A stretch of 64,000 nt of DNA from Cristatella mucedo (Eukaryota > Bryozoa > Phylactolaemata > Cristatellidae), in the NCBI GenBank assembly GCA_009760855.2, contig WPIO01000057.1, positions 2,537,001 through 2,601,000 on the forward strand. The letters are read 5' to 3'. Shown piece by piece: positions 31,730 to 43,246 of the stretch. Below the pieces are notes generated by a model. The model saw only the letters and a list, made by a program, of their open reading frames with translations. It was not told the origin of the DNA and did no database searches. Positions within the stretch are counted from its first letter, which is position 1; each line of letters begins with the position of its first letter. Made by a program: the position numbers and the translations under genes.

Positions 31730-33200
31730 GTCAGCATTGAGGCTGCACTCGAGTGGCGCTGCGGTGTGGCGTGAGGTGGCATTTCCTTGGGCGCCCTTCC
31801 CGTCCCGCCCCCGCCGCGAAAGCGCGGCAGTCGGAATCAAGCTAGCAGCGTTTCGCGGTGAATCGCGTTCACGCAACTGCGTCGAGCGAAGCGCGGCCGA
31901 AGCGCTCGGCGCTCATCCGCTAAACGGACGCGTCGAAGCGTAGGCGTGCTAATGCGGGCGCGGCCGGAGACACCGCCGTCGGAATTCGACCATTGTACAG
32001 CTCAACCGTTCGACCATTGTAGGCCGACGTCAATGAACGAACGGGCCCGCGGCGGCTGGCGGCAGCAAAACACGGCGTGCGCGCTTACGGCACGCCCAAA
32101 TAATACGACGCGGCCACTCAGCCGAAGAGCGTGCTCTGACCGCGAGTCGCCGACTCGCCAGGCGGGCGATCGTGGCTCCAAGTGCCCCCGGCGTGTTTAC
32201 GCAGTCGCATGCGAAAGCGCGTCGTAAAAGCGGCCCGTGTTTGGGATTAGTTGCTCAATTCCAATCGGCCCATTGTCCCGTCTGCAGCCGCTCACGAGCG
32301 CCAGTCGTCGAAATCTAAATGGTGACAGCCGGCAGCGCGGGCGGCCGGCCGGCGTCCGAGATCCTCAACCGCCGCAGCGACCGCTCTGGAAATGCGCGCG
32401 CCTCACTCGGGCCGCACTGGCGCCGGAGCGAGAGCGCTGACACAGGACCGGCGGCGCACGGTTGCAATTTCAACGGCCGCGTCGGTACCGCTGTCGGCGC
32501 GTTCAAGCGTCTCGTTCTTTCGCAGGCCTGCACGCGCACAGTCGTCGGTAGCGCGCCAACGCGTTCGCGGGCGCGACGAAAATGAAAGTGAGGCGGCCGG
32601 GCCACTGCTTAGCGAAGCTGAGCCGCCTGTCCCTCGGTTCTTAGTCCCGGGCAAATGTGCTCGTGATTCGCGACCCCGGTCGTGGGTTCGAGTCCTGGGA
32701 AGGCAAGCCGGCATTGCCTTCCGAAAACGGAGCGATAGCCACTGCAGCTGTTCGACTCGACGCACGCGAGGCTGATGAATCAGTTGGCGTTCAATTTACT
32801 GTCGTGCCAAGACGCGAAAGCCGGCCGTCTACGCGAAGATTGGGTGACCCAGGTAACGGCGGTCGCTGGAGCTAATGGCTTTCGGCATCGGCGGTCGCCG
32901 CACGAATTGAGCGACCATCGCGCCAGCGCCGTCCGCCCGGCTGCAAATAGTCGGACTCAATCGCCTCGACGGACCACATCGCGTTGTCGGCCAATTAAGC
33001 CCGTCTGTCCCGTCTTGGTTGGCCCAATGGCAGCAGCCATGGCTGCGGCGGCGTTCGGCGCTCGCCGCTCTGCCGCTGATCCATCGACGGCCCTGCATGA
33101 GCTGGCGAAAGACGAGGACGGCAGCCGGTCGTTCTCTGGTTCTCGGGCACAGTCTGGAGCGGTTTTTTTACTCTTCGGCGGCGGTCTAAGTGAGTGACAC
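31730..33200. other. GC/CpG-rich island without a recognisable gene
   Basis: Very CpG-dense and open in many frames on both strands, so ORF length means little here. No domain could be read. A diverged SINE-B lies inside (32655-32795). It could be the promoter or first exon of a gene, but no transcript structure can be supported. Confidence 0.4.
32655..32795 (+). repeat. Old SINE-B in the GC island
   Basis: GCGACCCCGGTCGTGGGTTC (palindrome and B-box), GGAGCGATAGCCACTGCAGC and GAGGCTGATGAATCAGTTGG preserve the SINE-B order at high divergence and raised GC. Confidence 0.65.
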
Positions 33201-33204
33201 TATC

Positions 33205-33630
33205 TACAGCCTACCTCGCGATTCGCACTGCAGGCTCGGAAAAAATAATCGCATCGGCTGGATTTATAATCTGATGTAAACCCAAGTTTGAGCCGAGTAC
33301 AGCAGTCCTGAAAGCAAAAGATTAGAAAAATTACGCAGCAGTAATAGGCGCAGTTCTAGATACGTCGTAGGAAACAGCTGGGTCGCCGAAGCAGAATTGA
33401 ACGAAGTTCGAATCGTCAACGATCAAATGAGCCATAGCGGGTTCGACGAATTACCGCAATCCACTCTAATTAAGCTCTCAAACCTACCTGAAATTGGTAG
33501 CACAAAACATTAAGTGGGAGTGAATATCATAGTACACCAACTTTTCTATCTACTCGCCAAATTTCAGGTCATTGCGCTCACGAGTTCTCGTGTAAATTAG
33601 CTACAAAGACGCCTATCTATACCTAATCCA
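33205..33630. other. No recognisable content
   Basis: Unique-looking DNA with no ORF or known repeat. Confidence 0.4.
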
Positions 33631-33634
33631 CCGC

Positions 33635-34335
33635 AGTAATAATAATAGTAATGACACGTTTGTATTAAACGCCCAGAGAACTTAACTTCTTTTTAGGCAC
33701 TTTACGTATAATGTTTAAAATGCATGGTCAAATGGTTAATGGCAACATACACAATGTCAGCAGGCACACTTTAGGCATGAACAAGCACTTTGCAAAGGAC
33801 GAATCGCAATGCCGAGCTGGCTTGGTCCAGCGGTTAAGGTGCTCGCCACGACCAAGGTCTGGTTGAGGTCGTGGGCTCGAGCCCTCGAGGCACATGTGTA
33901 GCGTCTGAATAGAGGTAAAGACATCTTAGGGCGCTATACAAATGAATTATATTGTGTATATTTTTAAGGACCCGCTAAATGCTGGGATAAAAAGTTATGC
34001 GCTTCAGCTTTTAAATTTTCATCCATCCATAAGATTTACCGTTAGTCAGAAGTTATTTCCGGGCTTTGGGAGCATAGGCCTAGGTCTCCGAAGGATTTGA
34101 GTTTGATTCGAGGCACAGCTGAGCGATTTGAGCGGGAAATGCGGAATGTACGATACCTGGCCTGTTGGGAAGTAGTTGTGATAGGTAGGCGGAAGTCAGA
34201 GAGAGAAGGGACCTAAAGGTGAGTGACAAAGCTTTGAGGTTGATATGCTTGATTAGGAGCCTGTTCTTTTGGGATTTTGATTGAGAGCTACGTCGGCTGG
34301 GGTAATATGTCAACTGCGACGCAGGCATAGTTTGC
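33635..34335 (-). repeat. LINE-A 3' half split by SINE-A
   Basis: An AAT tail at 33637 and TAAACGCCCAGAGAACTTAA run up to AAGGACGAATCGCAATG at 33812. The element resumes with AAGGACCCGCTAAATGCTG at about 33966 and continues into the coding part (minus frame 34080-34337: LKALSLTFRSLLSLTSAYLS). Confidence 0.8.
33813..33955 (+). repeat. SINE-A nested in LINE-A
   Basis: Complete copy: GAGCTGGCTTGGTCCAGCGG, GTCGTGGGCTCGAGCCC, GAATAGAGGTAAAGACATCT and GGGCGCTATACAAATGAATT. Confidence 0.9.
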
Positions 34336-34439
34336 AAAAATAATTTTGTTAACTATTTTCCATTTAATGGGTATTGCATCGCCCCACTTTGACCAAATGG
34401 CCGCAGCATCAGCTTAGAACTCACAATAATATCATTTTA

Positions 34440-35165
34440 AAATGTCTTTTGCATAGCATCTTAAGATAGCTAAATATCGATCCAAACGTCTTCAAGCTTT
34501 CTCAAAGAGAACCAATAACCAAGGTTTTGTAACATGCATGCACCGATGTTGAACACCCAAAAGCAAACCAGAATCATGCTTAGGCCAGCATGCACAGCAA
34601 GAATGAATGCACTCATGACAGGTTAGTGATAACACGCCCAGTGTAAATGTGCACAACTCGGTTGGTGGTAGAATGCACAGCGTCAGTACGCATAACAAAA
34701 AAGGACAGGTCACAAGGATCCAGGAAATTCTATGAGGAGCCGGTGCGTTTTTAACTTACTTAACGCCGTCAAGTCTGGAGATGCTGGGACGTCAGTCGCA
34801 ATTTTAACCTCTGAATAGTAACATGCACTTGGTGATAAATATGTAGTACGCAGAGCACATGGGAACAAAAAGAGGCAAGTTAATTCGAGGCCAAAGACAG
34901 CCTATAGGAATGCTCCGGTAGAGAATAATTTTGCGATTCAAACCCAGTGCGCTCAGCGATCGCAGCCGGAAGCGTGTTCCCGGCTTACAGTTTAGACGAG
35001 CAGAAGGCTCGATTGGAATCGGATTTAATTAGTGCTACAGACGGTAAGATGACTAGTTGCTCAAAAGTGCGTGGTGCGAGACCACAGAGCAAGACAAGGA
35101 GGCCGTGACGACACGCTGTCGCCGGCAAGCTAAGCAACCGTTTTACGCCGGTGATAGAGAATCTT
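34440..35165 (-). repeat. Old LINE-A-like 3' region
   Basis: Diverged matches to the LINE-A order: CATCTTAAGATAGCTAAATA, then GGTTAGTGATAACACG, GCACAGCGTCAGTACGCATA, AGGACAGGTCACAAGGATCC and GTGCGTTTTTAACTTAC. The distal part (34800-35165) is only weakly LINE-like. Confidence 0.5.
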
Positions 35166-35219
35166 GGAAGTGAATTCCACGATCGATAGAAAGCAAGTAA
35201 AGCTCAGACAAAAATTAAC

Positions 35220-35920
35220 AGTGGTAGGTTGGTAGGTAGGTAGATTCACTCCCGACGCCTTGCCTCGCCCGTTTGAAAACCAGCATCGTAGTAGCCTCAG
35301 CATGACTCTCGCGGGAATGCTGTTTAGCCTTGGATTTTACTTCAGACTAACGTAGCTAATGTATCAGACATGGAAATACTTTTGCATTTAGGATGAATGA
35401 ACCCTCATTTATATATGTGTATGTTACTTAGCTGCAAGTGCTGCTTCTTGAAGTATTTGTAATAACTTTGATTCCAAATTCGTACTAGTTTAGTGCAAAA
35501 AAACCTGCAATTGTTTCTTTTTGTTAACAATTACCTCTTATTCGCATAATTTCATTAAATGATTTATCCTTAAAATTCCACATTTTGGCACAGCAAGCAG
35601 CAACTTCCACATCTAGACACGGAAATCTCCGACCGGTACATGCTCTAGTCCAGCCTTTGCAAAAAGCCGAGGTTTAGCAAAAATTTTAGCCAATATAGTC
35701 GCAAGCAGTGAGTCTAGCAATACATGTGCGCTAAACGATCCTTTGCACGTAAAAGGCACTTCCGACACTAAATTTTACGATATTCCCGAAGCACATTACG
35801 ACCTTTATATAGATGACCTTCATCAAAAGTACAGCACACTTTTTGAATACGATTTCTGTACGATGCGCGACCACTACTGATGGAGCTAGTGCCTTGAAGC
35901 GCGGCTAGCGAGTAGTTATA
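35220..35920. other. No recognisable content
   Basis: AT-rich sequence with no gene or known repeat recognised. Confidence 0.4.
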
Positions 35921-35927
35921 GCTTGTA

Positions 35928-37120
35928 TAATAATAATAATAATAATAATAATAATGCACTTGATAAAGCGCCCTCAGAGAACTTAATCTCTTTCTAGGCG
36001 CTTTACATTTTCTGGAAAGGGAAATGCAAGTGAATGGTAAGTAAAATCATACTTGAAAAACAAACAAAATGAATAATATGGTTAGGGGTTAAAGGCAGAG
36101 GGTCAGCATGCAAATGTGGTTAGTGGCAGCATGCACAGTGTCAGCACGCATAAGCACATGAAGGACGAATCACAGAGACCCACTAAATGCTGTCCTAAAT
36201 AGGCGTGTTTTTAAGTTCCTTTGAAATGTGGTCAGGTCAAGGGATGTTCTGACGAAGGTCGGGAGGGGGTTCCAGGCTTTGGGAGCGAAAGTCTGTTGGC
36301 TACCGAATGCGTACCGAAAGCCGCTTGGGCTGTGAGTGCGCTATACAAAACTCTCCTGCGTAACACCCACATGGTCTTTATGACTTTGTGGAGTTACAGA
36401 CAACGATACATTACGAACTAAATACACGGGCTCCCAAGGATTTAAGGGTTGTACGAGGTATTTCTAGACTGTTGGATTCCGAAAAGCGGGTGGTACGATG
36501 CTCGGCCTGATGGAGGAGTATATCGGAGAGATAGGCTGGAGCCATAGAATGAAGGGACCTAAAAGTGAGCGACAAAACCATGAAGTCAATCCGTTGCTTG
36601 ACTGGTAGCCAGTGCAGGTCGGCGAGAAGTGGAGTAATGTGGCAACTGCAACACTCACGACAGACAAGCCTAGCTGCAGAGTTTTGCACCAGCTGCAATC
36701 GCCTGATCGCACATGCTGGTAGGCCAGTAAGCAGTGAGTTACAGAAGTCGAGACGGGATGTCACGAATGCATGGACCAACTTGGACGTGGTATCCTTATC
36801 TAAACTAGCCCGAATTTTAGCAATGTTATGAAGCTGAGAATAGGCAGATTTGACTGTGGAGCTGATATGGTCGTCTAACGAGAGATCGCTTTGGAATATG
36901 ACACCTAGATTTCGAGCTGATTCGACAGGAGATATGCTGGCAGTGCAAATTTTGAGAGACAGTCTTTCCAATCTCTGAATCACACTGGGTTTGCCCATAA
37001 CTAGTAATTTTGTTTTATCATCGTTTAGTTGTAGAAAATTTGCTGCCATCCATTTGCGGATGTCATCAATGCATGCAGCAAGTGAGTTGAGAGAATTTGA
37101 GGTGCTCGAAGGCTGGGTTT
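35928..37120 (-). mobile_element. LINE-A copy interrupted by LINE-B
   Basis: A long AAT tail, then 3' UTR and coding. The minus frame 36411-37178 (255 codons) is the longest uninterrupted LINE-A coding piece here: ASISPVESARNLGVIFQSDL, STVKSAYSQLHNIAKIRA, LDFCNSLLTGLPACAIRRLQ, FMVLSLTFRSLHSMAPAYLS. The RT core is absent. A LINE-B fragment splits it at 36287-36410. Confidence 0.9.
36287..36410 (+). repeat. LINE-B 3' UTR nested in LINE-A
   Basis: AAAGTCTGTTGGCTACCGAA, TGCGCTATACAAAACTCTCC, ATGGTCTTTATGACTTTGTG and a CATTAC tail. It lies between GGGAGCG and GAACTAAAT of the LINE-A host. Confidence 0.9.
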
Positions 37121-37124
37121 TTCG

Positions 37125-38655
37125 GTGAGCGCAGAAATGACGATGATATCGTTTTCGGCAGCAATTAAGAGCAGCCATAATTAGTCCTTATTTAGGATAA
37201 TAATTAGTCCCTATTTATTCATATAATTAGTCCCTATTTATTTATCTTATTTAGGCACTGTTCATTCGTCTTCTTAAAATGTTATATTCCCAAGGAACCA
37301 GCCATAACGTTAAACACAAGTACTAATCAAGACCTCAAAGGCAACTGACTGACTGGTACTAGTAGTACACTATACTTGTAGTTCATAAGGTTTAAACCAT
37401 TCGCAATTGCATATGTGTTTCCTAATGCTTAAAGTTCATTGAAAGCAAATAATCTTAAGAACTGACCTAATAAACATGATTTAGCATAGATTATCTTCAA
37501 TAGTAATACGGCATTTTCATGTCGGCACAGGAGAAATAAATGTCTTTCCGGGCACTTTTGAAATGCTGGTTAGGTCGCATGTCAATCGGTAACAGAAAAA
37601 GTGCACGGGGTTAGCCCACAAAGCAGACAAAGTCATACGCTGACGTAGTAAATGCTGTGAGGAATCGGCGGCTCATGAGCCCCCGTTTAAATGTCGACGA
37701 TTTAGGGGGATGTCGTGAAGTCAGTCGGCAGTATTGGAGGCATGCGAACCGAAAGCATGTCTCCGAGGTATTTTAGGGTGGTTGGGAGCACATCTGAACG
37801 ACTTGAGTCGTAAGATTTTGTTATGCAAGGTAAAAGCTGATGACTCAGCATCTCCAATAAGTGTGCCAATAAGTGAGAATGAAAGAGTGTAAAAAAGAGT
37901 GAATGACGCAATTGCAATTAGTTCTAGTAGCCTCTTTTCTTACGATTAAGATGCTCAACACATGCATTGCAGCACCGACGTTGAACAATCCGTGGAAACA
38001 TAGCCAGGTCTGTTTTCTTGCCAGCCAGGCTAATGCGATTTACTCAAGGTTGACTAACCCCGACTTTAAGTGTCGGACGCATTTCGTAATTATTTACTCC
38101 GATGAGATGCCGAGTGGCGTACGTAGGCGCCTCGTATGCTATTTTAAAGTTTACTGGACATCCTATTACGACGTAGGAAAGCGTAATTGTGATCACAGCT
38201 AGGAGATGTGCAGAGCGCTTCGCAGCATCCTTCAACGATTGTTCATCTTAACAATGCAGGCAAACTGGATTGATGAGACGATGCCACTGATGATGATCAT
38301 GGTAAGTCGGCCGAAATTGCCTACGCACAAGTGCATAGAGATCGCTCATGCTTGCGTTGTAAGCACTAACGGTTTTCTAGTTCTGAGAAAGTATCTGGTA
38401 TTATTTAAGTTAGAGCTGACACTAAAGGTGCTTTCTTGTCTCCAGAGGAGTGAACTGCTGACAACCCTGACTGACGTCTGACGTCCTGCTGACGTCTGAA
38501 AGCTCAATAGAAGCTCAGAAGACGCATTGAAGACAGCTCGTTGCAGCGACGACTGTCGATGACGAAGATGTAGACAAGACGGCTATAACGACAGCTGCGA
38601 AGAAGGCTTTTTCAAATTTTCGCTATCAGTTTTATTAGAGTCAAATGAGACTCCA
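37125..38655. other. Mostly no recognisable content; old LINE-A trace
   Basis: Between about 37560 and 37860 the order resembles the LINE-A 3' region (GTCTCCGAGGTATTTTAGGG) at high divergence. ORFs at 37903-38481 have no recognised motif. Confidence 0.35.
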
Positions 38656-38659
38656 CAGG

Positions 38660-39505
38660 TGTCGACAATCGCCACGTGCTTGAAATTTAGGTGTCGTTTT
38701 CGACAGCTGCCTCAATTTTAAGAGCTTCATCCAGAAGACTGTTTGTAAAGCTAGCCATCACGTCCGATCCCTATCCACGATTAGGAGCTGTCTTCCACAG
38801 TGGCTAGTAAAACATTTAAATACCTTCTTAGTTTTGTCTCGGCTTGATTATTGAAATTCCCTTTTGGCTGGGCTACCAAAGAAAGCAACCAGGCCACTGC
38901 AGCTGACTATGAATATGGCTGCAAGGCTAGTCTTCAAGTCCCAGCGGTTTGAGTACGTGTCTCCTTTGCTAAAAGAGCTAGGATGGATGCCGGTTGAGCA
39001 ACGGATACAGAGCAAAGTTCTCACGCTGACCCACAAGGCCAAGGCCACGGCTTGGCTCCTTCGTACCTAGCTGAACTGCTGCATCAGTTTCAGCCTGTTC
39101 GCGCCCTCAGGTCTTGTGTGGAAAATAAATTAGGTGTCCCATCCCTCCTCTCCCCTTAAAAACCGTTGGCGACAAAAGCGTTAGCTCTGCAGGTCCTAGA
39201 ATGTGGAGCTCGCTTCCACAATTCTTATGCAACGACAACTACTCTCCTGCTGCCGAGTATGGCTCATCCTTTTCAGCTGTCCTGAGCTGCTATTTCCATG
39301 CTACTGACTACCGCAGCTGCTCTCCTGACTCTGCTATGCTTCCCACTTTCTCTGTGTTGCGTGAGACGAAGTCTGTTGGCTACCGAATGCGTATCGAAAG
39401 CCGCTTAGGCTGTGAGTGCGCTATAAACAACTCTCCTGCGTAACACCCACATAGTCTTTATGGCTTTGTGGAGTTACAGACGACGATGCATTACATTACA
39501 TTACA
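38660..39505 (+). mobile_element. LINE-B copy, 5'-truncated
   Basis: It begins inside the ACDxRNLGVxFDSC region and continues through GLPKKATRPLQLTMNMAARL, KELGWMPVEQRIQSKVLTLT, YGSSFSAVLSCYFHATDYRS and LRETKSVGYRMRIESRLGCE, in several frames. It ends ACAGACGACGATGCATTACA with an ATTACATTACA tail. Confidence 0.9.
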
Positions 39506-39896
39506 CATCTGAATATCGGCTCCTATCGCTGGTAGTCGATGGAAAGCAGTGGATAGCCAAGCAACTGCTTTCATGTCTCCTCGGTTGGCGAGCGAAAGGG
39601 CATAGTGTGACCTCTGAATCTACAGCCACGGCAACTAGCCCGGAACTGAGTCAAAAGTGATGCAAGGTCACATCAATTATTGACTAAAGATAGAAGCGAG
39701 TACCCGACTATCGGTGCATAAGATCTGAACGCTCAATGGCAAAAACGTTTTAATTTGTTTCGAGGACAGTGGCATGATGAGATGCGGAGCAACAGGTGGC
39801 TGGGAGAGTACAGTTATACCCAGGCTAGGTTTTGTTAGCTGGGACGGGACAGCAATAATGTGGTAAGGGTCACCGGCTAGGCCGGGGCCTGAACTA

Positions 39897-40133
39897 TGAG
39901 CATGGCCGGATGTTTGGTGATGAGAGGTCAGCGCTGCTCTTAGGTAAGAGAAGTTGGCCGACTCAGTCGTGGTGATGTTGGACGCTCCCGATCTCGTCGA
40001 GCAATGCACCTGGATGGGGGCAGGCGTTCTCAGGCGATGCGGCCACGTACGCAAGGCAACGAGCGGAGCTGGATAGCATGCCCGTTATGACTTGTATATT
40101 CGGCGCTTCCCGTATGGCGTGTTCGTGGCCGCC
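39897..40133. repeat. Dispersed repeat C, copy 1
   Basis: Collinear with 43247-43492 over about 240 bp. Shared blocks include GCACCTGGATGG, GAGC(A/G)AAGCTGGATAGCA-like and CTTGTATATTC(G/C)GCG. Neither copy resembles LINE-A, LINE-B, SINE-A or SINE-B. Confidence 0.7.
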
Positions 40134-40489
40134 CAGTGAGCTGGCGTATTTCGGCGGAAGCTCTCGACTGCGGTTAGACGTCGACTCCGACAAGCCCGGC
40201 AGTACTCAGCTAGCCGGATCTTTTACGGTGTACACTCATGCTGTTGGAAAGGATTCGGTACAAAGGCGGGAAAGCGGAAGCCGACTGACAACTAGCATGT
40301 TTGTTCTCGCTTGCTTCGTCGTCTTGCGCCCCTATAATTTATTTTGCGTAGGACCCCCATTTAGACTTATTTAGTTCTCCGCTGTTATCGTCAGTGCATG
40401 AGATACTATAAAGAGGTTTAACCTGACGGCCGCTCGTCTTACCCTAGCTCAGTGGCATGGCGAGCAGCGGAGTGGCCAGAGCGTGGCTG

Positions 40490-41215
40490 GGCTTGACGGG
40501 AAACGGCCTCTGAACCCTGGAAATCGGCAAGATTTTTAGTTTAGGAGCAAGTAGGTCGGAGGTCGGTAGGCTGGTGCGATTTTAGATCGAAGCGATGTAT
40601 AAGCTAGACTGATGATATTGAAATCAACTTGTTGCTTGATTGGGAGTCAGTAAAGCTGCTCTGGCAAAAGTGGTGTGGTGTCATAGCTACGTCGTCAGCG
40701 ACAGGCCTGATATGCTGCTAAGTTTTCCTACAGTTGAAGATGAATAGCAGCATTGATCAGAAATCCCGAATAATGGGAAATGCAAGTGACTTGCTGCGAT
40801 TTCACAAACGCCTGAATTATTGTCGTTGCAGTATTCTTTTAAGCAGTCCGTGATTTTGGATATGTTCCACAGGTGAAACTGTGCCAGCTTACCTGGTGCA
40901 AAAATAGGTCCTCTAACGACAAGTCGTTTCGGGGTATTACGATTTAATTACGGGCAGACGTAACCCGAATGATTCTAGAGGAAATTATCTTGTAGATTGG
41001 GGCTTCAAAACTTTTGATTGACTCAGGGTTTGCCCATAACCATACGGTAGGTCATATCATCCTTCTTCAGCCTCGGGAAGTTAGAAGCCATCCAAATGCA
41101 GATATATTCGTGCGATGCAGACTGCAAGGGAACATGATAGGCTGAAGAGGTGGACGACTTACATGGCTCTGACGATAGGTAAATCTGCGGGGCGTCGACA
41201 TTCAAAACATAATTT
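40490..41215 (-). repeat. Old LINE-A coding fragment
   Basis: Minus-strand remnants of the LINE-A order: the CTGCTAAGTTTTCCTACAGT region, then GGGTTTGCCCATAACCATAC (VMGKP) and CATCCAAATGCAGATAT (ICIWMAS). It is highly mutated. Confidence 0.55.
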
Positions 41216-41221
41216 AGTTAT

Positions 41222-41382
41222 CAGATGATTTTACAGCCTCATTTTTACAGCAGCTGTAGAAGACCCTTAACGGCTATCACCGCCCGCTTGCAGTTTGCAA
41301 TAAAGGAACCCTCACTGCAGGATTCGATCTTACTACCTAGGTCGTGAAGAGCAATCACCTAACCTCCTGAGTTATCTATGTC
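41222..41382 (-). repeat. SINE-B copy (diverged)
   Basis: TATCAGATGATTTTACAGCC, CTTAACGGCTATCACCGCCC, CTGCAGGATTCGATCTTACT, GAAGAGCAATCACCTAACC. Confidence 0.75.
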
Positions 41383-41674
41383 TACGACATTGAAATTACA
41401 GCCAAGACTGCGTGGGCGATGACTTCAGCGATGACCTTGGTGATGATCTTGGCTTGAGGGAGCCTGAAATGAGGGGACCTGAGACTAAACCCTGAGATAC
41501 CCAATACTTCAATTGCTCCAAATTAATGACCAAAAGGAATTTACATCTACATTTCACAACTCTCCCTGAAATACCTAACCCAGTTTAGCACAATGCAAGT
41601 GTAGGGAGAGATATCCCAGAAGAAGCAGGTGGTCTCAGGACCCGGTTGATAGATCCCCGAGCACCAACGTTACT

Positions 41675-41832
41675 ATCCAATCATGACGCAGTGGTTAAAG
41701 CGCTCGCCCCGACCAAGGTCAATGCGAATGCATTTGACGACCGAGGCCGTGGGCTCGAGCCCCGTGGCATATGTGAAACACCTGCATAAAGATTAAGTTC
41801 TCTTATTGCGCTATACAAATGAATTTTATTTA
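41675..41832 (+). repeat. SINE-A copy with small internal insertion
   Basis: ACGCAGTGGTTAAAGCGCTC and CCGACCAAGGTC are followed by about 20 extra bases, then CCGTGGGCTCGAGCCC and AGATTAAGTTCTCTTATTGC, ending ACAAATGAATTTTATTTA. Confidence 0.8.
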
Positions 41833-41839
41833 AACATTG

Positions 41840-42570
41840 TTCAGAAACTCACTGTTAGCCGAACGCTGAGCAGTTTCAGTGAAATGGATAACTCTTATTA
41901 ACGATCTGAACTTGCCAACAAGGTCTGACGAATTGATGTAATAGTTTCCTTGCTGGGTCGAACTCGTGCAAGTGTCTTCGATAAGAATGAAAGTTGCATG
42001 GACTTTTATAACCTAGGAAAGACCTTCGAATGATTGTCCTAACAATAGCCGTTTTCAGCTGGGGAGGCTTCCAAACTAATCTGAGACACGTTTGCACTAG
42101 TTGTTAGGGTGTGCACCAACAGGTGTAGGCACCTCAGCGAGGAGAACTGCAAGCACCGAGAGAACAATTCACTAGGAAAGCGGAGCCAAAGCTCTGAGGC
42201 TCGGGTATTTGTGTGCCTTCTTTTTAATTTCAGCAAATTGGAGGATAGCATCATGTCCTTCGAATACCAGTTTCTGGCCTTGTTCGTGCAAGATTCAACC
42301 AAACGAGCTAAGTCAGAAGAGTGGATAGTGCGACAGATGACCTGATTCTCGGAATTGATTCAGATAAGGCAGGTACGAGTCAGAGAACAGAGAGATCTGA
42401 CAGTGAGTTACAGAAACTTAAAACCGATCGACCGCTGGAAGGGAAGCCGACGAATATAAGCAAGCAGCGGTCTAATGTATCATTTGCTTCGTTCCCGACC
42501 GCCTAGCCTAGCTACAGAGCTGTTCACTAGCTGTTGGCGTCGTATTACACAGGCCGGGTTGACGTGAGGG
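41840..42570. other. No recognisable content
   Basis: Several ORFs of 61-87 codons on both strands with no recognised motif. Confidence 0.35.
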
Positions 42571-42574
42571 TAGT

Positions 42575-42757
42575 TAGTTACAGAAGTCAAGACGGGATGT
42601 CACGAATGAGCGGACCAGCTTGGCTGCAGTATCCCGTGTCAAGAAGGCAAGCCTGAGTATTTGCAATGTCACACAGATTACAGTAGGCAGACCTGATGGA
42701 CTGGGGAGCTGGCACGTACTCCACGTAGGATTCAATAGCCAGAGCCGCCGGCACCTG

Positions 42758-42762
<5 letters not shown>
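42575..42762 (-). repeat. LINE-A coding fragment
   Basis: The minus frame ends LAFLTRDTAAKLVRSFVTSR then LDFCN, matching the LINE-A block LVHAFVTSRLDFCN. Confidence 0.8.

Positions 42763-42812
<50 letters not shown>
42763..42812. repeat. (TA)n microsatellite
   Basis: Perfect TA array with TGTGTG edge. Confidence 0.95.
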
Positions 42813-42815
<3 letters not shown>

Positions 42816-43051
42816 AGGATAGGCAAGCTGGGCTGACCCGGCCTGCCCATCGACGGTGGAGGAGTGACCTATTAGGACACGAAAGGTAAGATTTCTCAAA
42901 AAGGTTTATCCGTGGACTGAGACGTTGAGTGGTCACGCCACCGTCGCTCAGCACTGCCGTATCAAGCGATGGGGGAGTGCTAGCGTTTCTTTCTGGAGAT
43001 CGCTTTCGGTTTTCGAACGAGAGTAACAGACTGCTGAGGGTGCATGGGCTG

Positions 43052-43227
43052 ATTGCCCGCTTATTCCGCGTATATATATAGTAATTATAAATATAAAATA
43101 AATATAAATATATAATAAATAAAAATATAATTGCCCGCTTATTCCGCGTATCTATATATAGTAATTATAAATATAAAAAATGTAAATATATAATAAATAT
43201 AAATATAATTGCCCGCTTATTCCGCGT
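43052..43227. repeat. 78-bp tandem repeat, two full units plus a partial third
   Basis: The unit starts ATTGCCCGCTTATTCCGCG at 43052, 43130 and 43208, a period of exactly 78 bp. The rest of each unit is TA-rich with AATATA motifs. The third unit is cut after about 20 bp and runs into repeat C. Confidence 0.9.
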
Positions 43228-43246
43228 ACCCCGAATAACGGACCTA

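Noticed and set aside
31946-33197. Multiple 90-140 codon ORFs on both strands as genes
   Set aside because: All frames are open because the DNA is very CpG-rich. None shows a domain, repeated codon preference or credible splice chain.
36411-37178. 255-codon minus-strand ORF as a host gene
   Set aside because: It is collinear with the LINE-A C-terminal coding region at 16.9-17.7 kb and has the LINE-A 3' UTR and tail downstream.
37903-38202. 99-codon plus-strand ORF starting with a signal-like MTQLQLVLVASFLT
   Set aside because: Beyond the first residues it has no conserved feature, it overlaps an old LINE-like trace, and no splice or promoter support is visible.
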